The translations under genes and the position numbers were made by a program. A DNA stretch of 64,000 nt from Saccharothrix obliqua (GTDB taxonomy: Bacteria; Actinomycetota; Actinomycetes; Mycobacteriales; Pseudonocardiaceae). The DNA is taken from positions 124,001 through 188,000 of the forward strand of contig NZ_JAHXGQ010000007.1 in assembly GCF_019375475.1 (NCBI RefSeq). The letters run 5' to 3'. Positions 36,707 to 43,742 of the stretch are shown here, piece after piece. A model generated the notes under the pieces. That model did no database searches and was not told the DNA's origin. It was given only the letters and a program-made list of their open reading frames with translations. Within the stretch, counting starts at the first letter, position 1; the number at the start of each line of letters is the position of its first letter.

Positions 36707-37046
36707 CGGCAGACCTCGCAAAGAAGGAGCGACGAACGGGAACCGGGGACGCCTGCCGTCAGGTCCCGTCGCGGTCCGGCGACACCACGACGGCGAACGG
36801 GGTCACGGAATCGCACCGGCGGCCATGGCACCTCCTCCGATCCCGACAACCCCGCCGCTCCACCATCAACCGTCCCCGTCCGGCCCGCAACGGCACGTAA
36901 CCCGGGCCATCACCAGTCCAGCCAGGCGAGTGGTCGCCCTGACCAAGAGCGACGACCAACCACCGATCACCTACCCCCGCCGAGCGCAGCCACCACCCGG
37001 ACCGGTCATCGCTGCATTCCGCGGTGGCGCAGCGGAACCGGCACGA
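36707..37046. other. Gap upstream of the lasso cyclase; no precursor gene found
   Basis: This is where a lasso precursor gene would be expected. The strongest ribosome site (GGAGGAGG, minus strand, near 36832-36838) serves only a 7-codon ORF at 36806-36826 (MAAGAIP). Its stop overlaps a GTG that opens a 15-codon ORF, VTPFAVVVSPDRDGT. None of the frames shows a leader with a Thr two residues before a Gly/Ala/Ser/Cys and an acidic residue at ring position 7-9. The 15-codon ORF resembles the start of the cyclase itself (SVVVLPDTPGGT). Confidence 0.45.
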
Positions 37047-39113
37047 TCACTCGGGCCAGTCGCGCGACCACCTCGCCCGGCGTTCGCGGTCACGGGCGAT
37101 CCAGTCCGCGCCCTCCGCGGCGACCGCCTCCAGGACCGGCATCGCGGCGTCGATGCCGGAGGTCTGGACCGACATCCGGAACTGCTCGGATTCGTCCTCG
37201 GCGTCGTCCTCCTCGATGCCGTCGTCCCGCTCCTTCGTGAAAGCCTCGGCGACGACGGTGATGTCCCTGCCGTTCACCAGGGACAGCTGGAACGCGCGGC
37301 TGCGCAACCGCTCGACCTCCGCCCCCTCCTTCCTGGTGCCGCGCAGACCCTTCTCCACGACGCTGGCCGAAGCCAGGGCGTCGTACCGGAAGAGGTGGCG
37401 TTGCTCGTTCAGCGCGTCGCCGGTGAGGAAGTCCAGTTCCACCCGCGCTTCCCGCACGCCGCCGCGGGTGAGCAGGAAGATCTGCACCACGTACCGGGAG
37501 AAGCGTGGTGGGCCGTGGAGCACTCGCGCGCGCAGGGCGCCTCGCGCCCCCTCCGTCATCACCACGTGCGTGACCAGGTCGTGTGCGTACAGGTTGGCCC
37601 GCCGGACCGCGTTGTCCCGCAGGTACGCTTTGTCCATGGCGAGCCAGCGGGCCATCTCGGCGTCGGACGGACGATCTGCCAGCAGTGCCAGCCACTCCTG
37701 GTAGGCACGGCTCTCTGCGGCATTGAGCCGTGCCGCGTCCGCACGCAGGTACCCGGCGAGGCCCCGGTTGGCGATTACGCTCATCCCGCCCCACACCACG
37801 AAGAACCCTCCCGAGCCGACGAACAACGCCGGCAGGGCGCCATTGGCGAACAACAGCACGACCAGCCCCGCGATCCCGACCAGGAAACCCAGCCGAAAGA
37901 GCAGGGTGTCCCGGACCGGGACCGCCAACCGGTCGCCGTGCAGCGATTGCGTGCTCCACCCCGCGGCCACCTGCCGCGCGTGCCACCCGATCAGCCAGCC
38001 GATCGCGTTCGCCGGAACGCGGGCGTTCCCGTACAGCTCGACGAAGCGCTGCTTGAGGTGTGCCCTGATGCCGGCGGTGTAGTTCGGCCAGTCCCCGGCG
38101 ACGTGCGGTCGGGCCGCCGAGAAGCGGCTGTCGACCAACCGGTGGACCTCCTCGACAAACGCGGTGGAAACCCAGTGCCCCGGTGAGCGGGGCGCCGGTT
38201 GTTCGCTCGGTGCCGCGACTACAGCGGCTTTGGCCGCGTTGCGCGATTTCACCGCTTCCCGGGCTCCGCCGTGACGCAGCACCAGGTAACCGGCGACGGC
38301 GACGAGGGGAAAACCGAGCAGGACGCCGATCGCCGACGGTTCGATCAACGCCGCCATCACGCCGATCAGCACCACACCGCCACCGATGACCATGCCGACC
38401 AGGTCACCACGCTTGGTCTGCACCGGTGCCGGCGTGTACGGCCGGGGTTTGGCGGGATCCGGCTCGAAGAACTTCCACGCCCGTGCCGCACGACCGTGGC
38501 TCGTCCGCTCCGCCACGACCCGGACGGCGTGCACGGCTTCGAGCTTCTCCTTCGCCATACCGCTGAGGATCATGCCCAGGTGTTGGGCGATCTCGTCCTT
38601 CCGCTCCGCGGGGAGCGCGTTGTAGGCGTCGAGCACGACGTTGAGGTCGGTGTTCGACTCGCCCGACATCTCGTCGCGCACGAACCGCATGAACCGCCAC
38701 ACCACGGCGAACGCGTCGCTCCACTCGTCGTGCGGCAGCGAGGCGCACATCTTGTGGACGCCGATGATGCGCTCCGCCAACTCGCCACTCACGTCGTGGA
38801 ACGACCGTTCGCTGACCACAGAGAGGAAGTAGTAGTAGGCCCGTTCCGTCGTGATGTGCCAGTCGCGCAACAGCCGGTCGAAGACCTCCTCCGCTTCGCG
38901 GGGCGCGCCACCGGCGAGGAAGTTGCGTGCAACGTCGTGCCTTCGTTCCGGCGGATCGCCGTCGTTGATGTGGTAGACGGCCGCGTAGTGGATGGCCGTG
39001 TCACCGTAGTGCGCGCCGACCTGTTGGCCGATGTGCGCGCCGGGGTGTGCTTCGTTGTGGTTGTCCATGGTGGACGGTCCGGGGATCGGGCCGTCCCAGG
39101 TCGGAGGGATCAC
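37047..39113 (-). CDS. Four-helix membrane protein with N-terminal GQQVG motif (paralogue 2)
   Basis: 688 aa, unknown family, paralogous over its full length to the gene at 39222-41300. Residues 17-38 carry the shared motif (NEAHPGAHIGQQVGAHYGD). A helical domain follows (VYHINDGDPPERRHDVARN; ITTERAYYYFLSVVSERS). There are two membrane hairpins at about 238-276 and 402-444. The C-terminal part has conserved LLADRPSDAEMARW, GPPRFSRYVVQIFLLTRGGV and NEQRHLFRYDALASA. The GTG at 39113 is chosen because GGAG sits 5 nt upstream and it puts the motif at the same place as in paralogue 1; the frame also offers GTG 39149 and ATG 39068. It is the third gene of the PNP operon, 108 nt after paralogue 1. 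Confidence 0.8.
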   Translation of the reverse strand: MIPPTWDGPIPGPSTMDNHNEAHPGAHIGQQVGAHYGDTAIHYAAVYHINDGDPPERRHDVARNFLAGGAPREAEEVFDRLLRDWHITTERAYYYFLSVVSERSFHDVSGELAERIIGVHKMCASLPHDEWSDAFAVVWRFMRFVRDEMSGESNTDLNVVLDAYNALPAERKDEIAQHLGMILSGMAKEKLEAVHAVRVVAERTSHGRAARAWKFFEPDPAKPRPYTPAPVQTKRGDLVGMVIGGGVVLIGVMAALIEPSAIGVLLGFPLVAVAGYLVLRHGGAREAVKSRNAAKAAVVAAPSEQPAPRSPGHWVSTAFVEEVHRLVDSRFSAARPHVAGDWPNYTAGIRAHLKQRFVELYGNARVPANAIGWLIGWHARQVAAGWSTQSLHGDRLAVPVRDTLLFRLGFLVGIAGLVVLLFANGALPALFVGSGGFFVVWGGMSVIANRGLAGYLRADAARLNAAESRAYQEWLALLADRPSDAEMARWLAMDKAYLRDNAVRRANLYAHDLVTHVVMTEGARGALRARVLHGPPRFSRYVVQIFLLTRGGVREARVELDFLTGDALNEQRHLFRYDALASASVVEKGLRGTRKEGAEVERLRSRAFQLSLVNGRDITVVAEAFTKERDDGIEEDDAEDESEQFRMSVQTSGIDAAMPVLEAVAAEGADWIARDRERRARWSRDWPE

Positions 39114-39221
39114 CAGTTCTCCACGGGGCGCTGCGGGTACGGACGCCACTTCCGTTCTTCGGCGCCGGGTCGCGGTGAGCCGAACCCACTCCCCGGCTTG
39201 TTCGACCTGCTCGTCCCGGGA

Positions 39222-41300
39222 TCACCCGACGACGACGCGGTCCCACTCGCGTGCCCACTGCTCGCGGCGTTCCTGCTCGTGCACGAGCCACTCCTCCCCT
39301 TCCGCCGCGATCGCCTCCAGGGTGGGCAGGGCGTTCTCGATCCCCGACGTCTCGTAGGCGGCGTCGATCAGCTCCGACTCGCTCTCGTCGTGGGGGTGCT
39401 GCCGGCTCATGAAGCTGTTCGCCTTCATCTCGATGGGGTCGCCGTTGGTGAGGACCAGGCGCAGGTCCCGGCTCCGCAGGTTCTCCACGTCCCCGTTCTC
39501 CAGGGCGTTCACCGCTGTCGTGCGTGAGCCTTTCTCGGTCACCTTGGCCGACACGACCGCGTCGTACCGGAACATGAGCCGTTCCTCGTTCTGCGCCTCG
39601 CCGGTGTTCGCGTCGAGGCGGAGCTTGGCGTAGCGCACTCCTTTGCGGGTGAGCAGCAGGATGCGGACCATGTACGCCGAGTACCGCGGTGGGCCGTACT
39701 GGAGGCGGCTGCGCCGGGCGAAAGGCGCGCACTCGGTCAGCACCACGTGATCGATCACCTGGTCCCGCTTCAGCCCGACGCGCTTGATGAAGTCCGACAC
39801 GAGGTAGAACTTGTCCAGCACGTGCCAGCGCGCGATCTGCGCGTCCGCGGGCCGGTCCGCCAGATCGGCGACCCACGCCCGGTATGCGCTGGTTTCCTCG
39901 TGGTACAACGCATCCGCTTCAGCCGACGCGGCGAGGTTGGCCTGCTTGGTGGCGGCGACACGCACACCGTGCTTGATCACGAACCACCCGCCGAGCGCCA
40001 GGAACAGACCCGCCCAGACGTCCAGCGCCCACAGGGCGTCCGCCACACCCGCCACGACGGCGACGACGCCCAGGCGATGACGTGCCGTCGTGCCGAACGG
40101 GCTGGGGGAAACGGCCGTGTTTTCGATCCCGGCCCGACCCCGCGCGACGGCCCGCTTCGCGTGCCACGTGACCAGCCACCGGAGGTTGGCGGTCTTCACC
40201 TCGCCCGGTTGGTACGACTGCACGAGACGCCTCTTCAGGTACGTGCGGTACGCCTGGTACGGCTGCTCGCCCTCGTGCTCGGGTGCGGTACCCGAGTGCT
40301 CCTTGAAGAGGCGGTCGACGAGCGAGCCGATGTTCTTGCCGAAGCCGGTCGACAGGTGGATGTGCTCCTCGGCGGACTCGGCGTCCCCACCCTCTGCCGT
40401 CGTGGCGCTTCGGTCGGCGGCGTCGTGACGCAATGCCGCGACGCCGATCAGGGCGCCGTTCCGCAGCACCAGGTGGAACCCGGCGCACAGCAACGCCAAC
40501 TCCGGCAGCAGACCCACCCGGAACGGCCCGGCCACGAGGAAGACCAGCCCGATGGCGAGGCCGGTGAAGCCGAGGAACGCGCGGCCGCGGTCACCCGGGA
40601 CCGGCCGCAGCGGGGCCGGCTGGTACGGCTTCGGCTCGGCGGGTTCCGCTTCGAAGAACTTCCAGGACCGCTCGGTCCGCTCGGGCACGGTCCGCTCCCG
40701 CATCATGTGCGTCGCGAGGTCGGACTGCGACCAGACCTCGGCCAGGCCCCGGAGGACCACGTCCATGTGCCGGGCGATCTCCTCCTGCCGGGCGAATGGC
40801 AGTGCGCCGAGAGCGCCGGCGACGTCCAACCGGTTGCCCGCCGCTTTCCCGGCGTACTCCTGCTTCACGCGGCGCAGCAGCTCCCACACCACCGTGAACG
40901 CCTGCGACCAGGAATCGACGGGGTGCGACAGGCACATCTTGTGCGCGTCCTTGATGTTGTCGAGCAGTCGGCCCGACAGGTCGACCAGCGAGCGCTCGCT
41001 CATCACGGACAACGCGTAGTAGTAGGTCCGCTCGGTGGTGATCCGCCCCTGCTGGAGCAACGCGGAGAACATCTCCTCCGCGCGGCGCGGGGTGCCGCCG
41101 TTCAAGAGGTTGCGGGCGACCTCGTGCATGCGCTCGGGCGGATCGCCGTGGTTGATGTGGTACGTGCGGAGGTCGTGGTGGATCGTCGTGTCCCAGAGCT
41201 GGACGCCCACCTGCTGGTCGACGTGGGCGCCGTTCGACGCCACGTTCCGGTTGTCGACCTTCGGCGTGACCTCGGGACTCTCCCCGGTTTCCGCGCTCAC
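39222..41300 (-). CDS. Four-helix membrane protein with N-terminal QQVGVQ motif (paralogue 1)
   Basis: 692 aa, unknown family. Residues 16-37 carry DNRNVASNGAHVDQQVGVQL, nearly the same as the C-terminal motif of the upstream phosphorylase-fold protein. A soluble helical, TPR-like domain follows (YHINHGDPPERMHEVARNLL; GRITTERTYYYALSVMSERS). Membrane hairpins lie at about 242-288 and 407-444, and a C-terminal domain has RWHVLDKFYLVSDFIKRVGL and YGPPRYSAYMVRILLLTRKG. The GTG at 41300 overlaps the phosphorylase stop as GTGA, so the two proteins are made together. A role as membrane adaptor or pore is inference. Confidence 0.82.
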   Translation of the reverse strand: MSAETGESPEVTPKVDNRNVASNGAHVDQQVGVQLWDTTIHHDLRTYHINHGDPPERMHEVARNLLNGGTPRRAEEMFSALLQQGRITTERTYYYALSVMSERSLVDLSGRLLDNIKDAHKMCLSHPVDSWSQAFTVVWELLRRVKQEYAGKAAGNRLDVAGALGALPFARQEEIARHMDVVLRGLAEVWSQSDLATHMMRERTVPERTERSWKFFEAEPAEPKPYQPAPLRPVPGDRGRAFLGFTGLAIGLVFLVAGPFRVGLLPELALLCAGFHLVLRNGALIGVAALRHDAADRSATTAEGGDAESAEEHIHLSTGFGKNIGSLVDRLFKEHSGTAPEHEGEQPYQAYRTYLKRRLVQSYQPGEVKTANLRWLVTWHAKRAVARGRAGIENTAVSPSPFGTTARHRLGVVAVVAGVADALWALDVWAGLFLALGGWFVIKHGVRVAATKQANLAASAEADALYHEETSAYRAWVADLADRPADAQIARWHVLDKFYLVSDFIKRVGLKRDQVIDHVVLTECAPFARRSRLQYGPPRYSAYMVRILLLTRKGVRYAKLRLDANTGEAQNEERLMFRYDAVVSAKVTEKGSRTTAVNALENGDVENLRSRDLRLVLTNGDPIEMKANSFMSRQHPHDESESELIDAAYETSGIENALPTLEAIAAEGEEWLVHEQERREQWAREWDRVVVG

Positions 41301-42196
41301 CGCTCGTTCCCCGTCCACTTCGGACGGAAGTGCCCGAGTTGGACGCCGACCTGCTGGCCGACCCTGGCGTTGTCGTGCGCGGTGTTGGTGTTGTGGATGG
41401 TGGGCAACGGCGGGAACCCGGTCGGGACGTCCCGCTCCGCCTCCGCACCACCCACGTCGTCGAGCGCGGACACGAGGGCGATCGCGAACGCGGCGGCGTT
41501 GCGGGCGGCGAGGAGTTGCGTGCCCGCGCGGTCGCTCGCCGACTTCGTGCCGTCGGCGTGGTCGCTGATGGCCCGGATCGTCATCGTCGGCACGTTGCCG
41601 CTGAGGTGCCCGGCGTGCGCGAAGCCCGAACTCTCCATCTCGACGGCGATCGCGTCGTTGTAGTTGCTGTGCAGCGAGCGCGCCAGCGGTGACGTCCTGG
41701 AGTTCAGCAGGACGTCGCCCGCGGCGATCGGGTCGAAGTGCACCCCCGGTCGGACGTGCTCGCCGCGGTCGGGCAGGTAGGAGTACCAGGCGTCCCCGCG
41801 GGGAAGGCGCCGCGCCCGCTGCTCCAGGGCGTGGGAGACGTCCCAGGCGCGGGGGCGTGCCAGGTCGCCGTCGTCCTCGCTGCGGGCGCCGTGGTGCGAG
41901 TAGGTCTTCGTGGCCACGACCACGTCGCCGATCTCGAGCCAGTCGCGCAAACCCCCTGCCACACCGACGAACAGCATGGCCGTCGGGGAGAACATGCTCC
42001 GCGCGCGTTCGGTCAACGCCGCGGCCGTCGTCGTTCCGGGCCCCGTCACGCCGAGCGCGATCCGCCGGTGCGGCCGGGAGGTCGTCGTGCCCTCTTCGAA
42101 GACGGTGCCCGCGACGTGCGTCCGCTCGGTGACGTCGGTCAGGTGCTCCAGCACCGCCTGGTGTTCCACGTTGAGCGCGGTCAGGATGACGAACAT
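41297..42196 (-). CDS. Nucleoside-phosphorylase-fold (PNP/MTAN) protein with C-terminal homotypic-type motif
   Basis: 299 aa. It starts FVILTALNVEHQAVLEHL, as in the PNP_UDP_1/MTAN family. It has the phosphate/glycine segment FVGVAGGLRDWLEIGDVVVA, the ribose-binding Glu in AVEMESSGFAHAG (about 185) and the catalytic-type Asp in AISDHADGTKS (about 210). After the domain, a proline-rich link leads to NARVGQQVGVQLGHF at about 272-287. Related PNP-fold proteins act in bacterial defence, some as ATP nucleosidases (established for Detocs and relatives); the substrate here is unknown. The ATG has GGAG 6 nt upstream. It is the first gene of a three-gene operon. Confidence 0.85.
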   Translation of the reverse strand: MFVILTALNVEHQAVLEHLTDVTERTHVAGTVFEEGTTTSRPHRRIALGVTGPGTTTAAALTERARSMFSPTAMLFVGVAGGLRDWLEIGDVVVATKTYSHHGARSEDDGDLARPRAWDVSHALEQRARRLPRGDAWYSYLPDRGEHVRPGVHFDPIAAGDVLLNSRTSPLARSLHSNYNDAIAVEMESSGFAHAGHLSGNVPTMTIRAISDHADGTKSASDRAGTQLLAARNAAAFAIALVSALDDVGGAEAERDVPTGFPPLPTIHNTNTAHDNARVGQQVGVQLGHFRPKWTGNER

Positions 42197-42221
42197 CGAT
42201 CACTCCAAGGTGGTACCGCGC

Positions 42222-42235
42222 AAGCGGTTCCGCTT
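42222..42235. promoter_or_regulatory. 14-bp perfect palindrome in front of the PNP operon
   Basis: AAGCGG-TT-CCGCTT, 26 nt before the PNP start codon. It could be an operator or a 5'UTR hairpin of that operon. Confidence 0.4.
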
Positions 42236-42382
42236 TGTCGTACGCCGAGGTGTGCGGAGGGCGAGTCCGCGATGCGGCCAGGACTGGCTTCCAGCGGCAG
42301 CACTCGTCGCGTGTGGTGCGAGGCGCGAGGAACAGGAGGGCACCGCCCGGGATGGGCGAGACAGTAACGCACCCACCGCTTC

Positions 42383-42397
42383 TCGTCAATCCGACGA
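42383..42397. promoter_or_regulatory. Putative NUDIX-regulator operator (copy 1), divergent promoter region
   Basis: Palindrome TCGTC-N5-GACGA. Its core GTCAATCCGAC differs by one base from the core GTCACTCCGAC of the copy at 43661. It sits between the divergent PNP operon and the NUDIX-wHTH gene. Confidence 0.5.
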
Positions 42398-42444
42398 TAA
42401 AGACGATCATGCTGTCGCGCGCTGCCGCAGGTAGGATGTTGCAA

Positions 42445-42489
42445 GTGGACGGAGGGTCGCCCGTCGATCGCCGGGGGCGACGATCATGA
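42445..42489 (+). CDS. Putative leaderless 14-aa leader ORF before the NUDIX regulator
   Basis: GTG followed by DGGSPVDRRGRRS and a stop that overlaps the NUDIX start (ATGA). A TAGGAT hexamer ends exactly 7 nt before the GTG, the spacing seen for leaderless actinobacterial mRNAs. It could allow translational coupling, or simply be a 5'UTR. Confidence 0.35.
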   Translation: MDGGSPVDRRGRRS

Positions 42490-43214
42490 CCGACAACGGC
42501 TGGAAGATCCCCGAGATCGCGGTGGCCGTCGATCTCGCCGTGCTGACCGTGCGGGACGACGCACTGCAAATCATGCTGGTCGAACGCGGTGTCGAGCCGT
42601 TCCGCGGGATGCAGGCCCTACCCGGCGGCTTCCTCTCCGACGTCGCCGAGAGCCTGGACGCCGCCGCCGAGCGGGAACTCGCCGAGGAAACCGGGCTGGA
42701 CCCCTCCGCACTGCACTTGGAACAACTCCACACCTACGGCACGCCGGGCCGTGACCCCCGGCAGCGCGTGGTGACGATCTGCTACCTGGCGTTCGCCCCG
42801 GACCCGCCCGCACCCGTCGCGGGAGGCGACGCGCGAGCGGCCTCCTGGGTGCCGGTCGCCACCGCGCTGCACCCCGGGACCAGGTTGGCGTTCGACCACG
42901 GGGAGATCATCCGGGACGCCGTGGAGCGAGCCCGGAACAAGATCGAGTACACGACGCTGGCCGCCGCGTTCTGCCCGCCGGAGTTCACCGTGGCGGAACT
43001 CCGCCGGGTGTACGAGGTCGTGTGGGGCGAACTGCTCGACCCCCGCAACTTCCACCGCAAGGTCACCGGGGTCGCGGGCTTCCTGGTCCCGACCGGCGGT
43101 CGGACCACGCGCCAGGGCGGGCGGCCGGCCGCTCTCTACCGCCGGGGACCGGCCCACCTGTTGCACCCCGCGATGCCGCGCTCTCCGGCACCGGACGCCA
43201 CCGGAACCTCCTGA
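42486..43214 (+). CDS. NUDIX domain protein with C-terminal winged-helix-type region (NrtR-like)
   Basis: 242 aa. The NUDIX box reads GGFLSDVAESLDAAAERELAEETGLD (Gx5Ex7REUxEE spacing, with small differences in the first part). After the NUDIX fold come FTVAELRRVYEVVWGELL and NFHRKVTGVAGFLVPTGG, the pattern of NrtR-type regulators, in which a NUDIX domain senses ADP-ribose-like ligands and a winged helix binds DNA. Whether it still hydrolyses a substrate is unclear. It is divergent from the PNP operon, with a palindrome between them. The 3' end overlaps the convergent NUDIX gene by 152 bases. Confidence 0.82.
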   Translation: MTDNGWKIPEIAVAVDLAVLTVRDDALQIMLVERGVEPFRGMQALPGGFLSDVAESLDAAAERELAEETGLDPSALHLEQLHTYGTPGRDPRQRVVTICYLAFAPDPPAPVAGGDARAASWVPVATALHPGTRLAFDHGEIIRDAVERARNKIEYTTLAAAFCPPEFTVAELRRVYEVVWGELLDPRNFHRKVTGVAGFLVPTGGRTTRQGGRPAALYRRGPAHLLHPAMPRSPAPDATGTS

Positions 43215-43641
43215 TCACGGCGTCGCGGACGATTTCCCGGTGATCGAAGGCGATCCGCGTCCCGCTGGACAGGAACCGCGCCACAGGCACCCATCCCGCC
43301 GCACGGGCGTCACTTCCCCCGGTCACCGCGGGGACACCGGCCACGTACCCGTGGAAGGCCACGCTGATCATCCGCCCGCGCGGGTCTCGACCGACCCGCG
43401 TGTAGCAACCGAAACGCCGCAGTCGCCTGCCGTCCACCTCGATGCCGGCCTCCTCGGCCAACTCCCGCACCGCCGCGTCCAACGCGCTCTCGCCCGGTTC
43501 CACGAAGCCACCGGGTAACGCGAGGGCCGCGCAGAACGGCTCTTTCGCCCGTTCCACCGCCAAGACCGCCAGCTCGCCGCCTGTCCTGGTGAACATCACC
43601 ACGTCGGCCGTGAGCACACGGGTCGCATTTTCGTCAGCCAT
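43063..43641 (-). CDS. NUDIX hydrolase with long antisense C-terminal tail
   Basis: 192 aa. The NUDIX box is GGFVEPGESALDAAVRELAEEAGIE, a complete match to Gx5Ex7REUxEEXGU, so catalysis on a nucleoside-diphosphate-X substrate is likely. The fold ends near residue 147. The last 45 or so residues are Arg/Gly/Pro-rich and are encoded opposite the 3' end of the convergent NUDIX-wHTH gene. A good promoter lies directly upstream (-35 TTGATG, 17-nt spacer, -10 TAGTCT) with only 7 nt to the ATG, so the mRNA is probably leaderless. Confidence 0.85.
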   Translation of the reverse strand: MADENATRVLTADVVMFTRTGGELAVLAVERAKEPFCAALALPGGFVEPGESALDAAVRELAEEAGIEVDGRRLRRFGCYTRVGRDPRGRMISVAFHGYVAGVPAVTGGSDARAAGWVPVARFLSSGTRIAFDHREIVRDAVIRRFRWRPVPESAASRGATGGPVPGGRERPAARPGAWSDRRSGPGSPRPR

Positions 43642-43648
43642 GTCGGCC

Positions 43649-43677
43649 AGACTAGGTTATTGTCACTCCGACATCAA
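43649..43677 (-). promoter_or_regulatory. Leaderless promoter of the NUDIX hydrolase gene
   Basis: TTGATG (43672-43677) and TAGTCT (43649-43654) on the minus strand are separated by 17 nt; the ATG follows 7 nt after the -10. A palindrome of the shared operator type lies in the spacer, so a bound regulator would block RNA polymerase. Confidence 0.55.
43661..43673. promoter_or_regulatory. Putative NUDIX-regulator operator (copy 2)
   Basis: TGTC-ACTCC-GACA, located within the -35/-10 spacer of the NUDIX hydrolase promoter and touching the -35. Core GTCACTCCGAC matches copy 1 at 10 of 11 positions. Confidence 0.6.
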
Positions 43678-43691
43678 GGGTCCGGACGCGG

Positions 43692-43715
43692 AATTGGCTT
43701 GCTGTTGAGCCAATT
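43692..43715. terminator. AT-rich hairpin between the two minus-strand NUDIX genes
   Basis: Perfect 8-bp inverted repeat AATTGGCT / AGCCAATT with an 8-nt loop, 28 nt after the stop of the upstream NUDIX-wHTH gene. It may end that transcript or be part of the regulatory region, because it abuts operator copy 3. Confidence 0.4.
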
Positions 43716-43728
43716 GTCATCCTGACAA
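43714..43728. promoter_or_regulatory. Putative NUDIX-regulator operator (copy 3)
   Basis: TTGTCA-TCC-TGACAA, a perfect 15-bp palindrome that contains the TGTC-N5-GACA pattern of copy 2. It is 54 nt upstream of copy 2, roughly five DNA turns, on the same face. Confidence 0.55.
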
Positions 43729-43742
43729 GATCGACAGGTGGC

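Noticed and set aside
36722-36835. Frame with ...DLTAGVPGSRSS as lasso core
   Set aside because: It has Thr at -2 of a Gly, but no acidic residue at ring positions 7-9 and no start with a ribosome site.
36759-36959. 66-codon minus-strand frame as lasso precursor
   Set aside because: No ribosome site at its start, no leader motif, and no Thr(-2)/Gly1/Asp-Glu(7-9) core pattern.
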